NCBI GenBank assembly: GCA_963665045.2
Contig: CAXXJQ010000009.1
Location: 620,001-684,000, forward strand
Direction: 5' to 3'
Source: JAFGRU01 sp016934985
GTDB lineage: Bacteria > Desulfobacterota > Desulfuromonadia > Desulfuromonadales > JAAYDE01
Length of the DNA stretch: 64,000 bases
This document shows, in pieces, positions 8,001-15,603 of this stretch. A program made the position numbers and the translations under genes. Each line of letters starts with the position of its first letter. The stretch's first letter is position 1. The notes under the pieces are model-generated. The model did not search any database. It was not told the origin of the DNA and saw nothing but the letters and a program-made list of their open reading frames with translations.

Positions 8001-9134
8001 TCAATCCTGGAGGATTTTGACGCGGGCAAAGCCGCCGCCGGGGGTCCGCATATTGGTGACCTGCCCCTGGAAAAGGCGCGCCAGAATTCCCAGGGCTTTA
8101 TCCCGGTAGACGAAAAGGCGGAAATCGGTTTTCAGGGTCTCATCAGTTTGCGTTGGCGTCAGTGACGGAGGAACGAATTTCTGTACCAGGGTCTCTTCCG
8201 GTACAAACTCATCAAAACGCTTGCGCGATATTTTTTTCCCCAGAATAACGCCCCGGCTACCGAATTTGGTGAGCGGTTTGAGAACCCAGTCCCCTTTGTT
8301 TGACCAGATATCTTCCGCATCGAGATCACTCATGAGGTGGGACTCAAGAATGGTTTTAATAAGGATTTCCCTTTCGGCAGAAGGCACCTGAAACTGGCGC
8401 AGATACTTTTCATCGGACCACAGGGCCAGCCGTCGCTTATCTGCCAGCAGAGCGTAGGTGCGGGGGTTGGGCGTCAGGCAGACCCGCCCCGCCAGATAGC
8501 CTTCCCGCAATCCCCGCATCGGCTCCGTTTCCAGATAAAAATCGGTATGACGGTTATAGATGAGATCGACCTTCTCGTGGTCGTGAAAAACACCTTGCGC
8601 CGAGGCTTTAAGCTCATCGGGATCGAGAATGCAGGTTTTAATTCCCATCTCTTTGAAAAGGTTGGCAAAGCAGACCATTTCCGGGTAGAGGAACTGCTCC
8701 TCAGGCTTTTCATCCAGAATAACAATGGCGTCGGGAGGATTCATTGCGCCGGAAAAGCGAAAAAACTCACTGAGAAACATATCTCGAAGATTTTTTTTGT
8801 CTTTTTCCGCAGGTTGGCCAAGATCGGCCCTCAACCACGGCAGCAGCGCGCCACCCGCGTTGGTATTGACTTCGATGAGTTTGGGCCCATGCTCCGTGAG
8901 ATGGAAATCGTAACCCATCATGACCGAGTCGTGCCCGGGATCTAAGCGGGCGCTTGCCGGAATGCCGTTGGCCACAAAATTCTGGTAAAGAGGATTGTGA
9001 CTGAGCCGGTATAGAGCCCTGACACAGCGCAACATGGTTTTCAGGTGCCCGGCGGACAGGGTCGCAAAGGCGGTGCTGACGGAATGCTCCGGCGCGGGCT
9101 GGCTTTTTTGTTTGGAAGTGCAATCTTGGTCCAT
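8001..9134 (-). CDS. ATP-grasp / glutathionylspermidine-synthase-like protein
   Basis: The product is about 377 residues. KLIEVNTNAGGALLPWL, IYNRHTDFYLE, NPRTYALLADKRRLALW and WVLKPLTKFGSRGVILGK are typical of ATP-grasp ligases, including circularly permuted ones, that activate a carboxylate with ATP and join it to an amine or thiol. The substrate is unknown. ATG 9134 (MDQDCTSKQ) is chosen because the preceding residues look non-coding. A GTG at 9218 has a better SD (AAGGAAG) and would add 28 residues, so the start is uncertain. It is divergent from radC and not obviously in an operon. Confidence 0.65.
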   Translation of the reverse strand: MDQDCTSKQKSQPAPEHSVSTAFATLSAGHLKTMLRCVRALYRLSHNPLYQNFVANGIPASARLDPGHDSVMMGYDFHLTEHGPKLIEVNTNAGGALLPWLRADLGQPAEKDKKNLRDMFLSEFFRFSGAMNPPDAIVILDEKPEEQFLYPEMVCFANLFKEMGIKTCILDPDELKASAQGVFHDHEKVDLIYNRHTDFYLETEPMRGLREGYLAGRVCLTPNPRTYALLADKRRLALWSDEKYLRQFQVPSAEREILIKTILESHLMSDLDAEDIWSNKGDWVLKPLTKFGSRGVILGKKISRKRFDEFVPEETLVQKFVPPSLTPTQTDETLKTDFRLFVYRDKALGILARLFQGQVTNMRTPGGGFARVKILQD

Positions 9135-9254
9135 GACTCTGTCTTTTATTATTCGAGCTGCCAAATTGAAATCAGATTTTATTATGCCAGAGCAGGCGAA
9201 AATAACAAAGGCCGGCACTTTTTTCTTCCTTAAAAAAGCCCTTGCTAAAGGAGT

Positions 9255-9285
9255 TTGCTGTTTGCTGCTCTGATTCTGATATAAT
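9255..9285 (+). promoter_or_regulatory. Candidate promoter for radC
   Basis: A perfect TATAAT (9280-9285) lies 45 bp before the radC start. TTGCTG at 9255-9260 is a possible -35 box at a long 19-bp spacing. Assignment is tentative. Confidence 0.4.
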
Positions 9286-9330
9286 TAAGCACGATAAGTC
9301 GAACCAACTATATCAATAAACAGGGCGGCC

Positions 9331-10053
9331 ATGGAAAACCCCCAGGAACTACGGCGCATCAAAGACTGGCCCGAAGCGGAAAGACCGAGGGAAAAACTCC
9401 TGGCCAACGGCCCCGAAAGCCTCTCCGAAGCGGAGCTGCTGGCCATTGTCCTGCGCACGGGAGATGCCTCCTCCAAGCAGAGCGCCCTCGATCACGCCCG
9501 TCTGCTTCTCTCCCGTTTCGGGTCGCTCCGCAAGCTGGCTTCAGCGACTATTGCCGAAATCTGTGAAATAAAAGGGATCGGCAATGTCAAAGCGGCCCAG
9601 ATCAAGGCGGTTTTCGAAATCGCCCGGCGCTTCGGACAGAATGCCTTTCGCAAGGGCTCCCCTTATACATCATCTGATATAGTTTACGAACACTTTCGGG
9701 AAAGGCTCGTCGACCTGGCCAAAGAAAAATTTCTGATTCTCATGCTCGACAGCAAGAACCGGCTGCTGCGGGAAATGGAAATTTCCGTCGGCAGCCTCAC
9801 GGCCAGTATTGTTCATCCCCGCGAGGTTTTTGCCCCCGTTCTGCGCGAATCGGCCGCCTCCATTATCCTCGTCCACAACCATCCTTCCGGCGATCCCAAA
9901 CCAAGCCGGGAGGATATCGAAATTACCGGCAGGCTCCGCAAAGCCGGGGAACTGCTGGGCATCCGCGTTCTCGATCACATCATTATCGGCACAGAAGGTT
10001 ATACCAGCTTCGCCGATCAAGGATTTATGGACGCATCCTCCAGTTCCATGTAA
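9331..10053 (+). CDS. radC: RadC-family JAB/MPN protein
   Basis: This is a 240-residue protein of the RadC (UPF0758) family. The N-terminal part contains a helix-hairpin-helix-like region (IAEICEIKGIGNVKAAQIKAV). The C-terminal JAMM metalloprotease-like motif reads LVHNHPSGDPKPSREDIEIT, with the His-x-His, Ser and Asp metal-site residues present. The family is widespread; a DNA-repair role was historically proposed and is disputed. Length and domain order are normal. It starts ATG 9331 with only a weak SD and is monocistronic, followed directly by a MITE insertion 8 bp after its stop. Confidence 0.93.
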   Translation: MENPQELRRIKDWPEAERPREKLLANGPESLSEAELLAIVLRTGDASSKQSALDHARLLLSRFGSLRKLASATIAEICEIKGIGNVKAAQIKAVFEIARRFGQNAFRKGSPYTSSDIVYEHFRERLVDLAKEKFLILMLDSKNRLLREMEISVGSLTASIVHPREVFAPVLRESAASIILVHNHPSGDPKPSREDIEITGRLRKAGELLGIRVLDHIIIGTEGYTSFADQGFMDASSSSM

Positions 10054-10060
10054 GATAAAT

Positions 10061-10413
10061 TGAAACTGTTCAGCGCATTGACCGATGGGCTCATACTGCC
10101 CATTCCAAAGGCCACATAATGAAAGATTTTTGTTTTTGGTGTAAGGTGTTAGGCCTTACTCCCCTTGTACCGCAGCCGGAGCGGAAGAGACATTTTGAGA
10201 AAAAGACGGGCAGTTGAGCGGTGTTTGCGAATTCTGACCGTCCTCAAAATGGCTCTGGAGCGCAGGAAACCCAAAGGGCAAGGTACGGGGTGTCCTTTTT
10301 CTGCTTACTCTTTTTAGACAAGAAAAAAGGGTAAGGTGTCGTCCGGGGACGCAACCTCGGTGCTGCAAACGCCATTTCCATGGGCGAAACGAGTCCTGGC
10401 ACTGAAGAGTATC
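10061..10413 (+). mobile_element. MITE-like element, enlarged copy (353 bp) with a nested segment
   Basis: The outer parts match the family: TGAAACTGTTCAGC with TGCCCATTCCAAAGGCC on the left, and GCCATTTCCATGGGCG to GGCACTGAAGAGTATC on the right. Perfect 7-bp direct repeats GATAAAT flank it (10054-10060 and 10414-10420). The middle (about 10126-10370) is foreign to the short copies and includes a second palindrome (TGCTTACTCTTTTTAGACAAG region). Direct repeats GTAAGGTGT occur near both ends of the insert. A 97-codon minus-strand frame inside is not considered a gene. Confidence 0.78.
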
Positions 10414-10421
10414 GATAAATA

Positions 10422-10444
10422 AAATGACCCGCTTCGGGTCATTT
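10422..10444. terminator. Short perfect hairpin upstream of the U32 gene
   Basis: A 10-bp perfect stem, AAATGACCCG with its complement CGGGTCATTT, closes a CTT loop. It sits between the enlarged MITE copy and the U32-family gene and could insulate that gene from upstream transcription or act in its leader. Confidence 0.45.
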
Positions 10445-10471
10445 AGCATTTTTCATGGAGTCTCGTCCTTT

Positions 10472-12850
10472 ATGTCCAAAAATACCAAACCTGAGCTTCT
10501 GGCACCGGCAGGCAGCCTCGAAGCCTTCTTCGCGGCCATGGAATCAGGGGCCGATGCCGTCTATTGCGGCACCAAAGAGTTTTCCGCGCGGGCCAAGGCA
10601 AAAAATTTCACCCTTGCCGAACTGGAAAAGATGACGGCCTATGCCCATAACCGGGGTGCCAGGCTTTTTGTGACCATCAACAGCCTGATCAAGGAAGCGG
10701 AGCTGCCTCAGGTGGTTGCTCTTCTCGCTGATCTTGAAGCGATGGGCGTGGACGCCCTGATCCTCCAGGATCTGGCGGTCTGGCGCCTGGCCAGAAACTT
10801 TTTCCCGGGGTTGAAACTGCATGCCTCGACCCAGATGACCATTCATAACAGCGCCGGTGTCCAAATGCTCGAAAAAATGGGCTTTTCCAGGGCCGTCCTG
10901 GCACGGGAACTGTGCCTGGAGGAGATCGCACAAATCCGGCGAAACACCTCTCTGGAACTGGAACATTTTGTTCACGGCGCCCTCTGCTTTTCCTTTTCCG
11001 GGCAATGTTATTTCTCCTCCTTCCTGGGCGGCAAAAGCGGCAACAGGGGGCGTTGTGCCCAGCCATGCCGGCGCCTCTACCGCGCCCAAAAGCAGCAGGG
11101 CTACTATTTTTCCACCAACGACCTGTCGGCCATCGATCTGCTGCCGGAACTGGAAAAAGCTGGAATCTGCAGCTTCAAAATTGAAGGACGAATGAAAAGC
11201 GCCGAGTATGTCGCCAACGTCGTTTCCGCTTACCGCAAGATTCTGGACGCCCCTGCCGGTGCCCGCACAGATGTTATGAAAGAAGCCAAAGAGCTGCTGA
11301 AAAGCTCCTTCGGCCGGCTGCCGACCCGGGGTTTTCTGGCCGGCCCCGAACCGACGGATATCGCCAGTCCCTCGGTCAAAGGTTCAACAGGACGTTTTCT
11401 GGGCGAAATTACTGCGATCAGGGGCAAGAACATCAGCTTCAAAACCAAAGACTGTCTCTTCGTCGGCGATCGCCTCCGAATTCAGCCCAAAACGGATCGA
11501 TCGGGACGTGGGTTCACAGTCAAACAATTGCATCAGGGGAAAAAGAGTATCAAAAGGGCAGCGGCCGGAAGCTTCATTTCTCTTCCCACACCCTTCAGCG
11601 AACAGCTGAAAACCGGGGATGCGGTTTTCAAGGTGTCATCGGAACAGGCCTTTACCATGAGTGAGGTGGCCTGCCGTCGTAAACTTGAAACTTTTGCAAC
11701 CGTACCTGAAAACATCGACCTGCACATCGACATAGCCGAGGGGCAGTTCACTATCCGGGGGGAAAATGCTTCAGCGGTTTTGACAAAGACCTATGCCGTG
11801 GAAACTTTCGGGGCGGAAAACCAGCCTTTGAAGCCCGCAGCCTTAAAACAGGTGTTCGCCAAAACCGGCAACAAGGGTTGGAATCTCAACGCTCTGGAGA
11901 CAGGAACCCTGCCTGCCGTGGTCATCCCGCCAAGCCGCCTCAACGAAATCCGCCGCGAATTTTTTCAGGAGTTTTACCGGGCCTGGCAAAGCACACGGGA
12001 AAAACGGAAAAAGCAGCACATCAAAGAGGCTTTGGACGCGCTTCTGCCGGCATCACGATCGTCCGAGGGAAAAATAGAGCGGAGAATTACTCTTGCCGTG
12101 TCCAGTTTTCGGGATGTCCACGCCCTCGGCAACCCGGATATAAATCGTATTGTCCTCCCGCTGACTGGCGAAAATTTCCATGCCGCCCTTCAGGCCGGGA
12201 AAAGCCTGGCCGGCAGGGAAGACCGTGTGATCTGGAGCATTCCTTTCGTCCTTTTCGACCCGGCCTGGGAAACCACCCGCAAAATGATCGCTGATCTGGC
12301 GGCCCGAAGGTTCAGGAATTTTCAGATCAATAACCTCGGCCACCTGGCCCTTTTTGAAGATCCCTCCCAGGTGCAACTCATATCCGGTTACCGTCTTTTT
12401 GCCCTGAACAGTCAGGCCTTGCTGGGCTGGAAAGAGCTGGGCGTGGCCGAGGCCACTCTCTACGTCGAGGATGACCGCGCCAACCTTGAGGATGTACTGA
12501 GCCGGGAGTTAGGTCTGCCCACCTCCCTAGTCATTTACGCCTCCATTCCCCTCATCACCTCGCGAATAGCCATCCGAAAGCTGCGTCCCGGTCAGGCAGT
12601 TCATTCAGACACCGGTGATGCCTTCCGCACCCGTAAGGAGGCTGGCCTGACCGTACTTTCTTCCGATACCGATTTTTCCCTGCTGGGCAGGGAAAAAGAA
12701 TTGGAAAAATTCGGCTGCCATTCTTTCGTTATTGACCTGAACCATACCGGGCCATTCTCTCCCAAGGGGAAAACCGTACTGGCGGCATTGCGAAAAGGTG
12801 GAACGGTGCCGGAGACATCCCCCTTCAACTACAACCTTGGCCTGGAGTAA
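10472..12850 (+). CDS. U32-family protein, RlhA-like with DUF3656-type C terminus
   Basis: The 792-residue protein opens with PELLAPAGSLEAFFAAMESGADAV-type TIM-barrel sequence. It carries the U32 signature near residues 164-203 (HFVHGALCFSFSGQC, then GNRGRCAQPCRRLY), whose Cys residues may bind a metal centre. A collagenase-like/DUF3656 region follows, giving the long form typical of RlhA. In E. coli RlhA hydroxylates C2501 of 23S rRNA; older annotation calls the family a peptidase. Start 10472 follows GGAG; longer frames read into the upstream hairpin. It is convergent with argO, 10 bp away. Confidence 0.85.
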   Translation: MSKNTKPELLAPAGSLEAFFAAMESGADAVYCGTKEFSARAKAKNFTLAELEKMTAYAHNRGARLFVTINSLIKEAELPQVVALLADLEAMGVDALILQDLAVWRLARNFFPGLKLHASTQMTIHNSAGVQMLEKMGFSRAVLARELCLEEIAQIRRNTSLELEHFVHGALCFSFSGQCYFSSFLGGKSGNRGRCAQPCRRLYRAQKQQGYYFSTNDLSAIDLLPELEKAGICSFKIEGRMKSAEYVANVVSAYRKILDAPAGARTDVMKEAKELLKSSFGRLPTRGFLAGPEPTDIASPSVKGSTGRFLGEITAIRGKNISFKTKDCLFVGDRLRIQPKTDRSGRGFTVKQLHQGKKSIKRAAAGSFISLPTPFSEQLKTGDAVFKVSSEQAFTMSEVACRRKLETFATVPENIDLHIDIAEGQFTIRGENASAVLTKTYAVETFGAENQPLKPAALKQVFAKTGNKGWNLNALETGTLPAVVIPPSRLNEIRREFFQEFYRAWQSTREKRKKQHIKEALDALLPASRSSEGKIERRITLAVSSFRDVHALGNPDINRIVLPLTGENFHAALQAGKSLAGREDRVIWSIPFVLFDPAWETTRKMIADLAARRFRNFQINNLGHLALFEDPSQVQLISGYRLFALNSQALLGWKELGVAEATLYVEDDRANLEDVLSRELGLPTSLVIYASIPLITSRIAIRKLRPGQAVHSDTGDAFRTRKEAGLTVLSSDTDFSLLGREKELEKFGCHSFVIDLNHTGPFSPKGKTVLAALRKGGTVPETSPFNYNLGLE

Positions 12851-12860
12851 ATTCCTAATC

Positions 12861-13472
12861 TCAGCCAAACAGACTGACGGCCAGGGAAGCGGCAATACTC
12901 CACATGACAAGGCCGACGGACATATCCAAGACTCTCCAGGTCATCGGCCGCCCGAAAGCAGGAGCCAGCAGGCGCCCGCCATAACTCAAAAGGAAAAACC
13001 ATAAGAATGAGGCCGTCGCGGCCCCAACCCCGAAAATAAAACGGCCATCATCGGCGAAACGACCACTGATGCTGCCAAGAAGGACGATGGTATCGAGATA
13101 GACGTGGGGATTCAGGAGGGTGACCGCCAGGGTCGCCACAACAACCCTGGCCCAGGAACTCTTCCCGTCTTTTTCCGCTTTCAAAACATCACCGCAAAAA
13201 GCCGAATGAAAAGCTTTCAGACCATAGGCAAAGAGGAAAATTGCCCCTCCCAACGCGGCAATTCGGGTCAAAGCCGGGTTGGACGCGACGATACTGCCGA
13301 CACCGCATACACCTGCCATAATCAGAATCGCGTCGCACAAGCTGCAGATCAGAGTAATGGTCAAAAGATGGCTGCGCCTTATACCGTGGGAAAGGACAAA
13401 AGCATTCTGCGCACCTATGGCGATAATCAGGCCGGCTCCCGCACCCAAGCCCTGAAAATAAGCTGTTAACAT
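12861..13472 (-). CDS. argO: LysE/ArgO-family amino acid exporter
   Basis: This 203-residue inner-membrane protein has about six hydrophobic helices. It begins MLTAYFQGLGAGAGLIIAIGAQNAFVLSHGI, the highly conserved LysE/ArgO N terminus, and contains TLAVTLLNPHVYLDT and LSYGGRLLAP. The family exports basic amino acids (arginine, lysine, or the toxic analogue canavanine). Start ATG 13472 has GAGG upstream; an in-frame TTG at 13496 is less likely. It is divergent from a LysR gene whose product matches ArgP, the known activator of argO, so exporter and regulator form a classic pair. Confidence 0.92.
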   Translation of the reverse strand: MLTAYFQGLGAGAGLIIAIGAQNAFVLSHGIRRSHLLTITLICSLCDAILIMAGVCGVGSIVASNPALTRIAALGGAIFLFAYGLKAFHSAFCGDVLKAEKDGKSSWARVVVATLAVTLLNPHVYLDTIVLLGSISGRFADDGRFIFGVGAATASFLWFFLLSYGGRLLAPAFGRPMTWRVLDMSVGLVMWSIAASLAVSLFG

Positions 13473-13567
13473 TGGTATCCTCTGTGGTTTGGACAAGTGT
13501 AGGGCGGCGCCAATAAAAAGTAAAATTAATTATTTTATCTTTCTATTAAATTTGCTAATATTTTCAT
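13473..13567. promoter_or_regulatory. argO-argP divergent control region
   Basis: A 95-bp, very AT-rich region separates two divergent starts. It contains interrupted dyads such as AATTAATTATTTTATCTTTC that fit the T-N11-A pattern of LysR sites. ArgP in known systems binds here with lysine or arginine; that role is inferred from gene order. Confidence 0.5.
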
Positions 13568-14452
13568 ATGTTCGATTATAAACTTCTTGAGGCGTTGGCT
13601 ATGGTGGTTCAGGAAGGCGGGTTTGAAAAAGCCGCCAGGGTTCTGGCCATTACCCAGTCAGCCGTATCCCAGCGGGTGAGACAACTCGAAGACAGGGTCG
13701 GACAGATCCTGTTGTCACGCGGCAGCCCCCCGCAAGCAACTCCTTTGGGCCGGGTGATGGTCAAACACTACCGTCAGGTCAAACTCCTGGAAGACAATTT
13801 TTTCGAGACCGTTTCTGAAGCCTTAAAAACGGATTTCACCTCCCTGGCCATAGGCGTCAACGCCGACAGTCTCGCCACCTGGTTTCCAAAGGCGACACAA
13901 AATTTTCTGGCAGAGGGAAAAGTGGTCTTCGACCTCCATGTCGATGATCAGGATGAAACCCACCGCTTGTTGAAAAACGGCAAGGTGGTGGGCTGCATCA
14001 GCACTTCCGACGCCGTCATGCAGGGATGCCGCGTTGACTACCTCGGCTGCATGATATATCGCCTTGTAGCCAGCCCGGATTTCGCTACACGCTGGTTTCC
14101 AGCAGGTGTGACACGGGAGGCAGTCGAAAAAGCGCCGGGAATCCTTTTCAACCGCAAGGACATGTTGAATCAACATTTTTTCCGGACCCTGCTGGGAGAC
14201 ATAAATTTTTCCGGCCCAACGTTTTTTGTGCCGTCGTCGGAAAGTTTTGTCGATATTATTGTCTCGGGACTGGCCTATGGACTGGTACCGGACCAGCAGA
14301 GTCAATCCTTTCTTGAGACGGGGGAACTCGTGGAACTGACTCCCGAGTTACAGTTGCCGGTGCAACTCTATTGGCACTGCTGGAGTATTGACTCCGATAT
14401 TCTCAAAAAGCTTACCCACTGTGTGGTCCAGGGTGCCTCCGAATGGCTTTGA
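13568..14452 (+). CDS. argP: LysR-type regulator ArgP (IciA-like)
   Basis: This 294-residue LysR-type transcription factor has the family's usual length. The N-terminal winged helix-turn-helix (about residues 2-60) includes GGFEKAARVLAITQSAVSQRVRQLE. The effector domain contains VNADSLATWFP and SESFVDIIVSGLAYGLVPDQQ, which closely match ArgP/LysG. It is divergent from the ArgO exporter, and the pair probably responds to intracellular arginine or lysine. No SD is obvious immediately before the ATG (TATTTTCATATG), which suggests a short or leaderless transcript. Confidence 0.92.
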   Translation: MFDYKLLEALAMVVQEGGFEKAARVLAITQSAVSQRVRQLEDRVGQILLSRGSPPQATPLGRVMVKHYRQVKLLEDNFFETVSEALKTDFTSLAIGVNADSLATWFPKATQNFLAEGKVVFDLHVDDQDETHRLLKNGKVVGCISTSDAVMQGCRVDYLGCMIYRLVASPDFATRWFPAGVTREAVEKAPGILFNRKDMLNQHFFRTLLGDINFSGPTFFVPSSESFVDIIVSGLAYGLVPDQQSQSFLETGELVELTPELQLPVQLYWHCWSIDSDILKKLTHCVVQGASEWL

Positions 14453-14523
14453 TATTCATTAGAGTTTTCTTTAAGCTTTGCATACCGCCCCGGCTGGGTT
14501 ATGGTGTTGTCATGTCTTTGACT

Positions 14524-14575
14524 CTGGGCCCGTGAGCTGGATTTAACAGCCGGCAATAGAGCCGGATTGGCCCAG
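14524..14575 (+). ncRNA. Candidate structured RNA (three-way junction) upstream of the GH65 operon
   Basis: CTGGGCC (14524-14530) pairs perfectly with GGCCCAG (14569-14575). Inside this stem two further hairpins can form: GCTG/CAGC (14536-14550) and CGGC/GCCG (14551-14564). It lies about 175 bp before the phosphoglucomutase start. The fold resembles a riboswitch or leader junction, but I do not recognise a known class, and the helices are short. Confidence 0.3.
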
Positions 14576-14749
14576 AAAACTGCGGCAACCAACCCTTTTT
14601 TCCATCAGGGCCACGGAAGAAAACCATTTATAAACCTTTTTCAAGCTTATTTTCGGCTGATACTCTCCTTCGGGAACAACTCTTGAACATAGAAAATGAC
14701 TATTAAATAGAAATGTCATCAGGCAATTCACAGTTTGTGGGAGGATGTT

Positions 14750-15505
14750 TTGATATCTGGAAAAACCGGTGAAAAAGTCGATTTGTCAAAATTCGATGCC
14801 ATCCTGTTTGATCTTGACGGCGTTCTGACCGGGACCGCCAGGGTTCACGCCAAATGCTGGAAAAAAATGTTTGATGAGTATTTGGAAAAGCTGGCCCGGA
14901 AGACCGGTGAGCCGTTTGTTCCTTTTGACGCTGACGCGGACTACAAGTTGTATGTGGATGGCAAACCCCGCATGGAGGGCGTGCAAAGTTTTCTCGAATC
15001 CCGCGGGATCAATCTGCCTTTTGGCAGTCATGACGATGCACCAGACCAGGAAACAATCTGCGGTCTGGGCAACCGCAAAAATGAATTTTTCCGCGAGGTC
15101 CTGGCAGAAGACGGGGTTGACGTTTTTCAATCTTCAGTTGATCTGACCCGAAGGCTTTTAGAAAAAGGCATTCGCATGGCGGTGGTTTCTTCAAGCAAAA
15201 ACTGCGAAGCGATTCTGGATGCTGCCGGCATCAAAGACCTTTATGAGTTCTGGATCGACGGCAATAAAGCCCTGAAGCTCAACCTGCGCGGCAAACCGGA
15301 ACCCGACACCTTCCTGAAAGCAGCTGAGATGATGGGGGTAGAGCCTGCACGTGCAGTGGTCGTTGAGGATGCCATTTCAGGGGTACAGGCCGGACACAAA
15401 GGGAAATTCGGGCTGGTAATTGGCATCGCCCGCCATGGCGACGCCAAGGCCCTGTCGGAAAACGGCGCTGATATTGTGGTTGCAGATTTGGAGGAATTCC
15501 TTTAA
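14750..15505 (+). CDS. pgmB: Beta-phosphoglucomutase-family HAD hydrolase
   Basis: The 251-residue protein belongs to the HAD superfamily. Motif I, FDAILFDLDGVLTGTARVH, carries the nucleophile and acid/base Asp pair. Motif II is in VVSSSKNCEAIL, the Lys and acidic motif in GKPEPDTFLKAAEMMGV, and VVEDAISGVQAG follows. Together with the downstream GH65 gene it makes the standard pair in which a disaccharide phosphorylase yields beta-glucose-1-phosphate and this mutase converts it to glucose-6-phosphate. Start TTG 14750 is chosen because GGGAGG lies at the right distance; an upstream TTG at 14735 would overlap that site. Confidence 0.87.
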   Translation: MISGKTGEKVDLSKFDAILFDLDGVLTGTARVHAKCWKKMFDEYLEKLARKTGEPFVPFDADADYKLYVDGKPRMEGVQSFLESRGINLPFGSHDDAPDQETICGLGNRKNEFFREVLAEDGVDVFQSSVDLTRRLLEKGIRMAVVSSSKNCEAILDAAGIKDLYEFWIDGNKALKLNLRGKPEPDTFLKAAEMMGVEPARAVVVEDAISGVQAGHKGKFGLVIGIARHGDAKALSENGADIVVADLEEFL

Positions 15506-15603
15506 AAACAGGGGGATATGGGAGTAAAGCCACGACTGGAAGCGCTTCCCACCCCCATTAACAACAAAACGGCAATAAGCTTTTCGAGAGAGGCGAACGC
15601 TCG

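Noticed and set aside
10156..10449. 97-codon minus-strand frame inside the enlarged MITE
   Set aside because: It is entirely made of repeat DNA and has no SD; such frames arise from repeat palindromes.
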